Positions 1 to 8,726 of a stretch of DNA of 64,000 nucleotides are shown in pieces (position 1 is the stretch's first letter; the number at the start of each line of letters is the position of its first letter). The position numbers were made by a program, and so were the translations under genes. The DNA is from Cytophagales bacterium. GTDB taxonomy: Bacteria; Bacteroidota; Bacteroidia; Cytophagales; Spirosomataceae. The stretch is from positions 24,947-88,946 of the forward strand of contig RDXN01000057.1 in NCBI GenBank assembly GCA_004292855.1, in the 5' to 3' direction. The notes below the pieces were generated by a model, which was not told the origin of the DNA, made no database searches, and worked only from the letters and a program-made list of their open reading frames with translations.

Positions 1-159
1 TTTGTATTAATGCTATACAAAACTCCTAAGTACATACGCTTTGGATAGAGACTTTAACTGAGTATTTTTTTGAGTATTTGGGTTTTATTGTTGTTTTGCT
101 GGACCATAGTTTGACATCTTGTAATCGTTACATTTTTTTCTCAAACTACCCTCAGAACA

Positions 160-188
160 TTGAATCCCGTTTTAATCTATTATATTTG
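160..188 (+). promoter_or_regulatory. Predicted Bacteroidota-type promoter of RNA unit 1
   Basis: TTG at 160-162 is followed after 18 nt by TATATTTG at 181-188, a full match to the TAnnTTTG -7 consensus of the Bacteroidota primary sigma factor. Transcription would start near 195, about 40 nt before the first hairpin of the RNA-like unit at 238-338. Confidence 0.55.
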
Positions 189-237
189 CTTTCAGAAAGT
201 GTATCAGAACTCTCAGCCTGTACAGGTTAAAAATATA

Positions 238-338
238 GCGCAAACTTAATTGCGCGAAGGCAACAGTCTTTACGGCTGTTTTTAAATGGTGTGGATATAG
301 TCGGAAAGCTATTTGGGTCTCCTAAGTAGCTTTTTTTT
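238..338 (+). ncRNA. Structured RNA-like unit 1 with intrinsic terminator
   Basis: Three stems can be drawn: GCGC 238-241 with 252-255, an AACAG/CTGTT stem at about 261-280, and a terminator stem AAGCTA 306-311 with TAGCTT 327-332 running into eight T. The single-stranded linker AAATGGTGTGGATA (284-297) and the following CGGAAAGC are repeated almost exactly in the unit at 480-582, although the stems differ in sequence. Conserved linker with variable stems suggests a structured RNA rather than a DNA repeat. I do not recognise the family. It could be a small RNA or a leader, but no gene follows directly. Confidence 0.45.
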
Positions 339-479
339 GTGCCTTTAGGGAATTTTAACATGTAGTTAACGCCTGTTTAATTCTCCTGCTTCACCTTTGT
401 CTCAACAAAACAGGACGACAAGAGAGCGTCGGTTTTTAAACTAAGTAATTACTGCAAGTTGCATAAAGATCCTTTACAA

Positions 480-582
480 AGGGAAGGTTGAACATCAAGG
501 TCCCGTTGCCTCTCGGCGACAACCTTGAAATGGTGTGGATAGAAGCGGAAAGCCGTTGAAGAGTCTTCAACGGCTTTTTTGT
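480..582 (+). ncRNA. Structured RNA-like unit 2 with intrinsic terminator
   Basis: This unit repeats the architecture of the one at 238-338. A hairpin (CAAGGT 496-501 with ACCTTG 522-527, and an inner GTTGCC/GGCGAC stem) is followed immediately by the same linker AAATGGTGTGGATA (528-541), then GCGGAAAGC, then a 14-bp perfect terminator stem (549-562 with 564-577) and a T run. No clear TAnnTTTG promoter lies between the two units, so unit 2 may be read through from unit 1 or use a divergent promoter. Family unknown. Confidence 0.45.
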
Positions 583-652
583 TTAAAAAATAAAGGCGTC
601 CTTGTATTAGGTTACAAAAACAGAGCATTTAATAAGTAGTTACTCTATTTTC

Positions 653-683
653 TTGTAAAAAGCCGAATTGACTTGTAAGTTTC
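653..683 (+). promoter_or_regulatory. Possible promoter of the two-component operon
   Basis: TTG 653-655, 20 nt spacer, TAAGTTTC 676-683, which is one mismatch from TAnnTTTG. It would start transcription near 690, about 34 nt before the response regulator start codon. Confidence 0.35.
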
Positions 684-723
684 AGTGCCCCTGCAACAGG
701 TCGGGCTTTCACGTGGAATGATT

Positions 724-1401
724 ATGAAGGTACTCGTAGTAGAAGATGAGCCAAAATTGGCATCCTTTGTTAAAAAAGGATTGGAAGAGCAGCAGTGCGA
801 AGTTGAAATGGCTTTCGACGGACAGATCGGTCGGACGATGGCGATGAGCAATACGTACGACGTGATTGTGATGGATGTCAATCTACCCAAAATGAATGGC
901 TTCGACGTTGTCCAGTCGATTCGGCAAGAAAACATTAAGACACCCGTGCTGATGCTGACCGCCATGGGGTCGGTGGATGATAAACTGACAGGTTTCGAGT
1001 CGGGTGCCGACGATTACCTGGTGAAGCCCTTTGAGTTTCGGGAGTTAATGGCTCGGCTTCGTGCCCTACATAAACGTGGGCAGGACTCCGGTCCGCAAGC
1101 CAATGCGCTCAAGGTAGGCGACCTCGAACTCGACCTAAACGAAAAGGTGGCTCGGCGCGGTGGTCGGCGCATTGAGTTGACGGCCAAAGAATTTGGTTTG
1201 CTCGAATATCTGATGCGCAACCGGGGCCGGGTTGTCTCGCGGGTCGATATTGCCGAAAAGGTTTGGGATATTCACTTCGACACCGGCACCAATGTGATCG
1301 ATGTGTATGTGAATTTCCTGCGGAAGAAGGTCGATAAAGACTTTCCGACCAAACTGATCCATACGGTGATCGGGATGGGCTACATGCTAAAGGAGGAATG
1401 A
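724..1401 (+). CDS. OmpR/PhoB-family response regulator
   Basis: A 225-residue DNA-binding response regulator. The receiver domain (residues 1 to about 115) begins KVLVVEDEP with the acidic pair, carries the phospho-acceptor Asp in VIVMDVNLPKMNG and the conserved Lys in DYLVKPF. A winged-helix output domain follows (about 125-225), with the family signature ELTAKEFGLLEYL. The start at 724 is chosen because the receiver fold begins at once; an ATG two codons upstream (718) is possible, and a longer frame back to 685 adds residues no receiver has. Its stop overlaps the next start (ATGA, 1398-1401), so it is translationally coupled to the sensor kinase. The stimulus is not deducible. Confidence 0.93.
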   Translation: MKVLVVEDEPKLASFVKKGLEEQQCEVEMAFDGQIGRTMAMSNTYDVIVMDVNLPKMNGFDVVQSIRQENIKTPVLMLTAMGSVDDKLTGFESGADDYLVKPFEFRELMARLRALHKRGQDSGPQANALKVGDLELDLNEKVARRGGRRIELTAKEFGLLEYLMRNRGRVVSRVDIAEKVWDIHFDTGTNVIDVYVNFLRKKVDKDFPTKLIHTVIGMGYMLKEE

Positions 1402-2789
1402 ACATCCGAACGCGCCTGACGCTGTTATTCACGCTGCTGGTAGCTTCTATCATGCTGCTCTTTTCGCTGTCGATCTATTATTTGTATAATCAGTTCCGCG
1501 AAAACGAATTTGGACAGCGTCTGGAGGATGAGGCTATGACAGCCGCCCGCATGCGCGATACAGGTCGTTCGGTTCCTTCCAGTGATCTGTCGACAATTAT
1601 TGCCGGACAGATTTCGATGTACGACCAAAGAGATAAAGAAATTGTTCGCAGTCACCCTGCCAACCCGGTGTTCGAACTTACCCCAGACATTCGGCAACGG
1701 GTTCGGGAGGGGCATCTCGTACGCATGCGGCAGGACACGCTCGAAGCTGTGGTTATGCGGTTCGTGAACAACGAACAGACCTACGTGGTCGTGGCTTCGG
1801 GTTACGACCGCTTTGGTTTTAGCAAGTTGACTCGCCTGCGCGACATCCTCTTATTCGGCTGGCTGTTCAGTCTGATGGTGGTGGCGGTGTCGGGTTGGTT
1901 GTTTGCGAGCGACGCACTCCGGCCCGTGGCCGAACTCATCGAACAGGCCAAAACCATTTCGGCGACGAACATCCATCAACGGTTGCGCGTAGGACGACAA
2001 CGCGACGAGCTTTCGCGGCTCGCCGTTACGTTCAACGCCATGTTGCAACGATTGGAAGAAGCATTTGTTAACCAAAAAAGCTTCGTGTCGCATGCTTCTC
2101 ATGAGTTACGTACACCATTGGCCATCATGATGAGCCAAATTGAGGTAACGCTCATGCAAAAGCGCACACCTGCTGCTTACGAATCGGCCCTCACCGAACT
2201 AGCCGACTCGGTGCGCAGCATGATTGATTTGGTCAACACGCTACTCGAACTGGTTCGGGCCAACTCCGACGCCGTTACGCTACGGTATCAGCCCGTGCGG
2301 GTCGATGAGTTGCTGTGGCAGGCACGGGGAAACTTGCTCACAAAATACCCCGACTATCAGATTGAGATCGAATTCGACACGATGCCCGAGGGTGAAGATG
2401 ATCTGATTTTGTTAGGTGATGAACACCTGCTGACCACCGCCTTCCAGAATCTGATGGAGAATGGGTGTAAGTACTCACCTGACGCAAGCGTAACGGTGTC
2501 GCTGGCTTTTGCGCCCGATCAAATGCAGTTAAATTTTGCCGACCGTGGGTACGGTATTCCGCCAGCCGACATTGCCCATATTTTCGAGCCATTCTACCGG
2601 GCCGACAATACAATGGCTATTAAAGGATATGGCTTAGGACTGGCTCTTACTCAGCGTATTATTGCGCTACATCGGGGCCTGATCAGTCTTAAGTCTACTC
2701 TCAAAAAAGGCACCACCGTTACCCTTACGTTCCCGCTTCATGAGCCTACCCCATCGGTGCAGTTGCCATTTGCAGAAGAAGCTGCCTAA
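1398..2789 (+). CDS. Sensor histidine kinase (HAMP, HisKA, HATPase)
   Basis: A 463-residue membrane sensor kinase, partner of the response regulator with which it overlaps by 4 nt. A first transmembrane helix lies at about residues 8-30, a periplasmic sensor of about 115 residues follows, and a second helix is at about 148-170, leading into a HAMP linker. The phospho-acceptor His is in SHASHELRTPL. ATP-binding boxes are visible: N box LMENGCKYSP, G1 DRGYGIP, F box IFEPFYR, G2 GYGLGLAL. Layout and length match the CusS/ArlS type. The periplasmic domain has no recognisable ligand fold, so the signal is unknown. The proA promoter lies inside its last codons. Confidence 0.92.
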   Translation: MNIRTRLTLLFTLLVASIMLLFSLSIYYLYNQFRENEFGQRLEDEAMTAARMRDTGRSVPSSDLSTIIAGQISMYDQRDKEIVRSHPANPVFELTPDIRQRVREGHLVRMRQDTLEAVVMRFVNNEQTYVVVASGYDRFGFSKLTRLRDILLFGWLFSLMVVAVSGWLFASDALRPVAELIEQAKTISATNIHQRLRVGRQRDELSRLAVTFNAMLQRLEEAFVNQKSFVSHASHELRTPLAIMMSQIEVTLMQKRTPAAYESALTELADSVRSMIDLVNTLLELVRANSDAVTLRYQPVRVDELLWQARGNLLTKYPDYQIEIEFDTMPEGEDDLILLGDEHLLTTAFQNLMENGCKYSPDASVTVSLAFAPDQMQLNFADRGYGIPPADIAHIFEPFYRADNTMAIKGYGLGLALTQRIIALHRGLISLKSTLKKGTTVTLTFPLHEPTPSVQLPFAEEAA

Positions 2790-2794
2790 CTTTG
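2763..2794 (+). promoter_or_regulatory. Predicted promoter of proA
   Basis: TTG 2763-2765, 21 nt spacer, TAACTTTG 2787-2794, a complete TAnnTTTG match. The -7 element overlaps the stop codon of the histidine kinase gene, so proA can be transcribed independently of the two-component operon. Confidence 0.5.
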
Positions 2795-2829
2795 TCTGAC
2801 GGGCGTCATCGCTCCGTACAACCATTCCA

Positions 2830-4095
2830 ATGACCAATACTGTACTTCCCCTGCTCCAACAAACGAAAGGGGCTGCTTCGGCAGTTCGGCAACTCGGTAC
2901 CGACCAAAAAGCGGCTTTGCTTCGCCATTTGGCCGAATTGCTCCGCACAAACACGGAGCTGATTTTGAGTGAGAATGCCCGTGACCTCGACCGTATGCCC
3001 GACACCGACCCCAAAAAAGATCGGCTCCGGCTCACCCACGCCCGCGTGGCCGATCTGGCCAACAGCCTCGACGATATAGCTGCCCTACCCGATCCGTCGG
3101 GCGAGGTGTTGGTAGAGCGAACGATTGAGCAGGGTTTGAGGCTCCGCAAAATCGCCGTGCCGTTGGGCGTAGTTGGTGCGATCTACGAGTCACGCCCCAA
3201 CGTAACCGTCGATGTGGCCGCGCTGTGTTTGCGGTCGGGCAACGCCTGCGTACTCAAGGGAGGAAAGGAGGCCGATTACTCCAATCGAGTGTTGGTAGGG
3301 CTTATTCAGGAGGCACTAACCGCGTTCAGTGTCCCTAAAGCTGCCGTAACACTCCTACCGCTCGATGGCGACGGCCAACGCGGGGCCGTTGTGAACGAGT
3401 TGCTAACTGCCACCCGCTACGTCGATATTATTATTCCGCGTGGCTCCGACTCGCTGATTCAGTTTGTACGCAAACACTCGCTCGTGCCTACCATCGAGAC
3501 GGGCGCGGGTGTATGCCACACCTACGTGGAGGCCTCCGCCGACCTAACCAAAGCAGCAGCCATCGTAGTGAACGCCAAGGTTTCCCGGCCTTCGGTGTGT
3601 AATTCTCTCGATTGTGTGGTGGTCGATGCCGCCATTGCCGACCAATTTTTGCCCCTGCTGAAACCCGGCCTTGAAGCCTACAAGGTTGAGATATTTGCCG
3701 ACGAACAGGCCTACACTGTTCTGCAACAGGCTGGCTACGCCAACCTGCAACCCGCGCAGCCAGCCGACTTTGGCCGCGAGTTTCTGGACTACAAGTGTGC
3801 CGTTCGTGTGGTTGATGGATTTACCGATGCCCTCGCCCATATTCAGCTTTACTCGTCGCGGCATTCGGAAGCTATTGTCTCAACAAACCAAGACTTGATC
3901 GATCGGTTTTTAAGCGAGGTCGATGCTGCCGCCGTTTACGCCAATGCGTCCACGCGCTTCACCGACGGAGCCGTGTTCGGGCTTGGGGCAGAGATTGGTA
4001 TTTCGACCCAAAAGCTACACGCCCGTGGGCCGTTTGCCCTCGAAAAACTAGTCACCGAAAAATGGGTGATCGTAGGCGACGGGCAAGTACGGTAA
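2830..4095 (+). CDS. proA: Glutamate-5-semialdehyde dehydrogenase (gamma-glutamyl phosphate reductase)
   Basis: Second enzyme of proline synthesis: it reduces gamma-glutamyl phosphate to glutamate-5-semialdehyde with NADPH, in the cytoplasm. The 421-residue length is normal for ProA. The catalytic Cys is at residue 257 in RPSVCNSLDC, and the characteristic VGAIYESRPNVTVD stretch is near residue 118. The C-terminal region KLHARGPFALEKL is also typical. The partner kinase gene proB is not adjacent, as it often is in other bacteria. The gene has a likely promoter of its own and ends at a strong terminator shared with the convergent nrdA. Confidence 0.96.
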   Translation: MTNTVLPLLQQTKGAASAVRQLGTDQKAALLRHLAELLRTNTELILSENARDLDRMPDTDPKKDRLRLTHARVADLANSLDDIAALPDPSGEVLVERTIEQGLRLRKIAVPLGVVGAIYESRPNVTVDVAALCLRSGNACVLKGGKEADYSNRVLVGLIQEALTAFSVPKAAVTLLPLDGDGQRGAVVNELLTATRYVDIIIPRGSDSLIQFVRKHSLVPTIETGAGVCHTYVEASADLTKAAAIVVNAKVSRPSVCNSLDCVVVDAAIADQFLPLLKPGLEAYKVEIFADEQAYTVLQQAGYANLQPAQPADFGREFLDYKCAVRVVDGFTDALAHIQLYSSRHSEAIVSTNQDLIDRFLSEVDAAAVYANASTRFTDGAVFGLGAEIGISTQKLHARGPFALEKLVTEKWVIVGDGQVR

Positions 4096-4112
4096 GCGAG
4101 GGACTAGCAAAT

Positions 4113-4149
4113 AAAAAACGCCCCGTCAAAGACTGACGGGGCGTTTTTT
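4113..4149. terminator. Bidirectional terminator between proA and nrdA
   Basis: A run of A, a GC-rich stem (ACGCCCCGTC with GACGGGGCGT) with a short loop, and a run of T form a symmetrical hairpin that can end both convergent genes. Confidence 0.9.
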
Positions 4150-4166
4150 ATAATAACAATCTAGAT

Positions 4167-6635
4167 CTACGATCCGCACATTTCGCAACCTTCGGGGTTG
4201 TCGAGTGAGCACTGCATGGCCAAATACGCCTGCTCAGTGTCGGAAACGACCGAAACGGGTTGGGCGGCTGCGTGCTCTTTAGCGTAACCCACGTAGTCGA
4301 GTGGTTTTTCGACGGGCGCGGTCTCGGCCATAGCGGGTTCGAGTTGCATTTCGGCTTGTGGCTCCACCGTAAACTGGATAGCATCGGCTGCCGACTTCGT
4401 GCGGAGGTAGTACATGCCCGTTTTGAGGCCCGCTTTCCACGCATAAAAGTGCATCGACGTTAGCTTACCGAAGTTCGAGTCCTGCAAGTGAATGTTGAGC
4501 GACTGCGACTGGCAAATGTAAGCCCCCCGGTCGGCGGCCATGTCGATAATGTGCTTCTGCTTAATCTCCCAAACCGTTTTGTACAGGTCGCGGATGTTCT
4601 GCGGAATGCCCGGAATCTGCTGTACTGACCCGTTTGACCGGATCAGGTTGTTCTTCATGGTTTCGTTCCAGATACCCAGTTTCACAAGGTCGCGCAGGAG
4701 GTGCTTGTTCACCACGATGAACTCGCCCGACAACACGCGCCGGGTGTAGATGTTACTCGTGTATGGCTCGAAACACTCGTTGTTGCCCAGAATTTGGCTT
4801 GTCGAGGCCGTTGGCATGGGGGCCAACAACAGCGAGTTGCGTACGCCGTGTTCCATAACCTCCTTACGCAGGCTTTCCCAGTCCCAGCGGGTGCTTTTGG
4901 GGGTTACCCCCCACATATCGAACTGGAAAATACCTTGCGAGATTGGCGAACCAGCCCAGGTCTCGTAGGGGCCATGCTGCTTAGCCAGTTCCATCGAGGC
5001 CGTCATGGCACCGTAATAGATCGTCTCAAAAATATCTTCGTTCAGTCGGCGGGCTTCGTCTGACTCGAACGGCATCCGCAACAGAATGAACGCATCGGCC
5101 AGGCCCTGCACCCCCAGGCCAATGGGCCGGTGACGCATGTTGCTCCGGCGAGCCTCTTCGACTGGATAATAGTTGAGGTCGATAATTTTGTTCAGGTTAC
5201 GCGTAGCCGTTTGCGTCACCTCAAACAACTTCTGATGATCGAGCCGCATCATCCCGTCGGTGCCGCGTGCGATAAACTTGGGCAGGGCAATCGAGGCCAG
5301 GTTACACACCGCCACCTCGTCGGGCGAGGTGTACTCGATAATCTCGGTACAAAGGTTGCTCGACTTGATGGTGCCGAGGTTCTTCTGGTTCGACTTGCGG
5401 TTGGCCGCGTCCTTAAACAGCATGTAGGGCGTGCCGGTCTCGGTTTGGCTCTCCAGAATATCGAACCACAGTTCCTGCGCTTTGATGGTCCGGCGGGCAC
5501 GACCCTCGCGCTCGTAGCGCGTGTAAAGGGCCTCAAACTCATCGCCGTAGCAGTCGCTCAGGCCGGGGCACTCGTGCGGGCAAAACAAGGACCAAACGTC
5601 GTCGTCTTCCACACGCTTCATAAACAAATCGGGGGTCCAGAGGGCATAGAACAAGTCGCGGGCACGGAGTTCTTCCTTGCCGTTGTTCTTCTTCATGTGC
5701 AGAAACTCGAAAATGTCGGCGTGCCAGGGTTCCAGATACACCGCAAACGAGCCTTTACGCTTACCGCCCCCCTGATCAACATAGCGGGCCGTATCGTTGA
5801 ACACGCGTAGCATCGGCACAATACCGTTGGAGGTGCCATTGGTCCCTTTAATGTAGGTTCCCGTTGCCCGCACGTTGTGGATGCTCAGACCAATGCCCCC
5901 CGCCGATTGCGAGATTTTGGCCGTTTGCTTCAGCGTGTCATAAATGCCCTCAATCGAGTCGTCTTTCATTGTCAGAAGAAAGCAGCTCGACATTTGGGGC
6001 TTGGGCGTACCAGCGTTGAACAGCGTTGGTGTTGCGTGGGTGAACCACCGCTCCGAGAGCAGGTTGTAGGTCTCGATGGCCGAGTCGATATCGGTCATGT
6101 GGATACCCACGGCCACGCGCATGAGCATGTGTTGCGGACGTTCGGAGATGCGGCCCTCGGTTTTGAGCAGATACGACTTTTCGAGGGTTTTGTACCCGAA
6201 ATAATCGTAGCCGTAATCGCGGTCGTAGATAATCGTTGAATCGAGCAGGGCCGCGTGTTTACGCACGATGTCGTACACCTCTTTCGAGATCAGCGACGCG
6301 TTTTCGCCTGTTTTCGGGTCAACGTACTGATACAGTTTCTTGATCGTTCCCGAAAAGGATTTGTTCGTTTCCTTGTGCAGGTTCGAGATGGCAATCCGGG
6401 CGGCCAAAATGGCATAATCGGGGTGCCGAGTGGTTAATGATGCAGCGGTTTCGGCGGCAAGATTGTCTAACTCAGTGGTCTTTACGCCATCGTAAAGGCC
6501 ATTAACGACCTTCATGGCCACTTCAACGGGTTGGACATAGGCAGCATCGAGGCCATAGCAAAGCTTCTCGATTCTGGCGGTAATCTTGTCGAACTTCACT
6601 GACTCGCGTCGGCCATCGCGTTTAATTACATACAT
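4167..6635 (-). CDS. nrdA: Class Ia ribonucleotide reductase, alpha (large) subunit
   Basis: Catalytic subunit that reduces ribonucleoside diphosphates to deoxyribonucleotides. It is 822 residues long. An N-terminal ATP-cone (about 1-90) gives allosteric activity control. The redox pair is Cys218 (SSCFLL) and Cys444 (VCNLAS). The radical site is Asn427-Cys429-Glu431 in NLCTEI. The C-terminal tail ends in CEMCGS, the CxxC shuttle that is re-reduced by thioredoxin or glutaredoxin. The radical-generating partner gene nrdB is not next to it in this window, which is unusual compared with the common nrdAB operon. An imperfectly spaced palindrome sits in its upstream region (6774-6789). Confidence 0.97.
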   Translation of the reverse strand: MYVIKRDGRRESVKFDKITARIEKLCYGLDAAYVQPVEVAMKVVNGLYDGVKTTELDNLAAETAASLTTRHPDYAILAARIAISNLHKETNKSFSGTIKKLYQYVDPKTGENASLISKEVYDIVRKHAALLDSTIIYDRDYGYDYFGYKTLEKSYLLKTEGRISERPQHMLMRVAVGIHMTDIDSAIETYNLLSERWFTHATPTLFNAGTPKPQMSSCFLLTMKDDSIEGIYDTLKQTAKISQSAGGIGLSIHNVRATGTYIKGTNGTSNGIVPMLRVFNDTARYVDQGGGKRKGSFAVYLEPWHADIFEFLHMKKNNGKEELRARDLFYALWTPDLFMKRVEDDDVWSLFCPHECPGLSDCYGDEFEALYTRYEREGRARRTIKAQELWFDILESQTETGTPYMLFKDAANRKSNQKNLGTIKSSNLCTEIIEYTSPDEVAVCNLASIALPKFIARGTDGMMRLDHQKLFEVTQTATRNLNKIIDLNYYPVEEARRSNMRHRPIGLGVQGLADAFILLRMPFESDEARRLNEDIFETIYYGAMTASMELAKQHGPYETWAGSPISQGIFQFDMWGVTPKSTRWDWESLRKEVMEHGVRNSLLLAPMPTASTSQILGNNECFEPYTSNIYTRRVLSGEFIVVNKHLLRDLVKLGIWNETMKNNLIRSNGSVQQIPGIPQNIRDLYKTVWEIKQKHIIDMAADRGAYICQSQSLNIHLQDSNFGKLTSMHFYAWKAGLKTGMYYLRTKSAADAIQFTVEPQAEMQLEPAMAETAPVEKPLDYVGYAKEHAAAQPVSVVSDTEQAYLAMQCSLDNPEGCEMCGS

Positions 6636-6773
6636 GAGCGTTGGGGTTGTGTTCGGTTTATGTTAGTAGGTTAAAGCGATTGAGGCTGCTTTTTCCTAAG
6701 GATTGGGTCTTCTGTTAACGGGGCACTAAAGGTACGCAAAAGCAGAGAGGGCAGCAGAGGCAAACAATAAGTC

Positions 6774-6789
6774 CTTTGAAAAATCAAAG
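6774..6789. promoter_or_regulatory. Perfect palindrome upstream of nrdA
   Basis: CTTTGA and TCAAAG separated by AAAA, about 140 nt upstream of the nrdA start codon. Its size suits a dimeric repressor or activator site. No known regulator consensus was recognised. Confidence 0.3.
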
Positions 6790-7029
6790 TCTATTAGCCG
6801 CACTACCCAACTGGTCGGCATTGGCCCTTAACGACTTATAGAACCCTATCGGAAAATAGGTCTAAAAATCGTACCAGTACGAGCGATTAAGTCCGGCGAG
6901 GCTTCCCGGAATGTGAAGAGTGGTTGGAAAGAAGAGACCATAAAAATAAGATTAACTTCACGCAAAAGCCAAGCACAAATGGTCCATTTTTATGGTACGG
7001 CAGATATTTTTTGTTTTTATGGCAAAGGC

Positions 7030-7060
7030 TTGGCGGTCAGTCGCGAAAGCACTATTTTTG
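7030..7060 (+). promoter_or_regulatory. Predicted promoter of the L31 gene
   Basis: TTG 7030-7032, 20 nt spacer, TATTTTTG 7053-7060, a full TAnnTTTG match. The start site would be near 7067, giving a leader of about 45 nt. Confidence 0.6.
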
Positions 7061-7111
7061 CAGTCCTTTTTGGTCGGAAACCAAAGAGCAGCATAAAAAA
7101 AGGCAACTAGC

Positions 7112-7354
7112 ATGAGAAAGGGCATTCACCCGGAATACCGCGACGTAGTATTCCACGACCTGTCGAGCGACTTCAAATTTCTGACCCGCTCAACGGTCCA
7201 AACCAAAGATTCCATCGAATTTGAAGGCGCGACCTACCCGCTTGTAAAAGTGGAAGTTAGCTCACAATCGCACCCCTTCTATACAGGCAAGAACGTACTG
7301 CTCGACACGGCAGGTCGTGTGGACAAGTTCCGCAAGCGGTACGGTATGAAGTAA
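7112..7354 (+). CDS. rpmE2: 50S ribosomal protein L31, type B
   Basis: An 80-residue ribosomal large-subunit protein. It begins [10 protein letters not shown] and has the SHPFYTGK segment and a C-terminal KFRKRYG typical of L31. It lacks the CxxC zinc ligands of type A L31, so it is the zinc-independent type B form. In many bacteria this form replaces the zinc form under zinc limitation; here no second L31 gene is in view, so it may be the only copy, as is usual in Bacteroidota. A strong promoter and terminator bracket it as a single-gene transcript. Confidence 0.96.
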   Translation: MRKGIHPEYRDVVFHDLSSDFKFLTRSTVQTKDSIEFEGATYPLVKVEVSSQSHPFYTGKNVLLDTAGRVDKFRKRYGMK

Positions 7355-7372
7355 GGCGTTATTCTTGCAGAC

Positions 7373-7409
7373 AAACAGCCCCCGGCAACTGAGTTGCTGG
7401 GGGCTGTTT
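7373..7409. terminator. Bidirectional terminator after rpmE2
   Basis: A 17-bp stem with one mismatch (arms starting AAACAGCCCCC and ending GGGGGCTGTTT) and a TGA loop. It lies between the convergent rpmE2 and propeller lipoprotein genes. Confidence 0.85.
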
Positions 7410-7430
7410 GGTGTTCGGGGTACTTACCTG

Positions 7431-8726
7431 CTATTTGATAGCCTCAAAACAGTAGGTGTGATAGCCCGTACGGACATAAACACGGCCCTTGTGCCCGTTC
7501 TGACCCGGCTTGCCCACAATGAAGCCCCAGAAATTACCATCGAGTTTGTTGGTAGTGGGAGCCAGAATACTCCACAGTTTTTTGCCGCTCGGAATCTCTA
7601 CAGCGTTAAGCGATTTGGTGAGGTAGTATAAAATGCCCTGATCGTAGTACATCTGCGAGGTTACGGCCATGATTTCCCGGTCCTTCCACCAAATCGACTC
7701 ACCCGTATTGATGTCTAACAGGTAAAGTTTACTATCCGTGCTGAACACGGCTAGATACTTGTTCTCGATGGGCGTTGGGATAGCAGCAAAGCTAGTCAGG
7801 GGCTTCATCCAAATCAACTCACCAGTGCGCCAGTTAGAACAGGCAACGGCATTGTTGAGGATGGTAATCATCTTATCGCCCACCACCGTGAGCCAGGAAG
7901 AGTTGAACGCTTCGGGCCACTGCGGGTTGAACCGTTTTCGGTCATAGACCCACTGCCGTTTCGTAAGATTGTACAGACCAATGTACGTTTCGTATTGATG
8001 GCGGATGGTGCTGGGTTCATTGTAGGTAGCAATCAATAAAGTATCGAGACCGTCGAGAACGGGATACACATCTGTGACGATACCGACATACCCCCGCCAG
8101 TTAGGGGTGGTTTTCCACTTCTCCCGGTTGTAGGGTAAAGTAGCAATTTCTGTTTCCTCGCCAGTACGGATATCGCCCCGATAGATGCGGTCAGCCATTC
8201 CATCGGGTTTCATTAAGGCATTGGGTGTTGCCCGGGCAAAGTAAATTGGACCGATGCCATACGTTACTCCGTTCATTGCAGTATAATCCCGGTCTTTCCG
8301 CCAGATGGTCTGGCCCGTTTTTAGATCAATGCAATAATTGCGCGGGCCGTAATTGTAGAATAAATACTGATTATATGGTTGAATAAAATTTCGCCCTATT
8401 CGCACAGGATCGGGGTCTCTGATCACATTATTCCAAGTCCATTTGCGTTGGCCAGTCTCTCCGTCAAGTAAAGCCATATCTGGCTTAAATGAAGCAGGCT
8501 TTGAGTCATAATTATCAAGTAGATTACCCTCAACTATCCAAGAATAACCAATCGCTCCTCCTGGTTGATTAGGGTCGCTTGTGTTTTCAACTTGCCAGAT
8601 TGGTCTCTTTTCATACACAATGCCCTCCTCATTTCGTTTTTCAATCTGTGTAATGTCTTGTCGACAAGACACAGCAGTTATGACTCCTGCCAGAGTCATA
8701 ACTGCCAATGCAAGTAAGCCTTTCAT
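7431..8726 (-). CDS. Lipoprotein with PQQ-like beta-propeller
   Basis: A 431-residue exported protein with a lipoprotein signal peptide (lipobox VITAVSC, Cys near residue 21). The body has repeats of the quinoprotein/PQQ propeller type, in which a short strand motif ends in a Trp-containing turn (GQTIWRKD, GELIWMKP, GESIWWKD, GKKLWSIL). No PQQ-binding or metal residues can be assigned, so a structural or binding role is as likely as an enzymatic one. It is the last gene of a three-gene operon and overlaps the lipase-like gene upstream by one base (TAATG). Function unknown. Confidence 0.75.
   Translation of the reverse strand: MKGLLALAVMTLAGVITAVSCRQDITQIEKRNEEGIVYEKRPIWQVENTSDPNQPGGAIGYSWIVEGNLLDNYDSKPASFKPDMALLDGETGQRKWTWNNVIRDPDPVRIGRNFIQPYNQYLFYNYGPRNYCIDLKTGQTIWRKDRDYTAMNGVTYGIGPIYFARATPNALMKPDGMADRIYRGDIRTGEETEIATLPYNREKWKTTPNWRGYVGIVTDVYPVLDGLDTLLIATYNEPSTIRHQYETYIGLYNLTKRQWVYDRKRFNPQWPEAFNSSWLTVVGDKMITILNNAVACSNWRTGELIWMKPLTSFAAIPTPIENKYLAVFSTDSKLYLLDINTGESIWWKDREIMAVTSQMYYDQGILYYLTKSLNAVEIPSGKKLWSILAPTTNKLDGNFWGFIVGKPGQNGHKGRVYVRTGYHTYCFEAIK

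Larger units (their letters stand above)
1..723. other. AT-rich intergenic region without protein genes
   Basis: No convincing coding sequence is visible on either strand. The stretch is much more AT-rich than the genes that follow. It contains two RNA-like units with terminators (238-338 and 480-582), a good Bacteroidota promoter (160-188) and a weaker one before the response regulator gene (653-683). A short inverted repeat, TTTGTA/TACAAA, lies at the very edge (1-21). Confidence 0.7.
6636..7111. other. Divergent intergenic region between nrdA and rpmE2
   Basis: 476 nt without a convincing gene. Two short overlapping open frames near 6913-7115 have no family features and run through the rpmE2 promoter, so I leave them out. 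The region holds a perfect palindrome CTTTGA-AAAA-TCAAAG (6774-6789) on the nrdA side and the rpmE2 promoter at 7030-7060. I see no NrdR-type box. Confidence 0.6.

Noticed and set aside
1..723. CRISPR array or tRNA/tmRNA
   Set aside because: Only two units about 240 nt apart, no short regular repeats with spacers, no cloverleaf and no tmRNA tag frame.
1390..1397. Strong Shine-Dalgarno sequence before the histidine kinase gene
   Set aside because: AGGAGG is only one base from the ATG, too close to act, and it encodes the last residues of the response regulator; overlap coupling explains initiation better.
6913..7115. Two overlapping small open frames upstream of the L31 gene
   Set aside because: They cross the predicted L31 promoter and have no recognisable features or start context.
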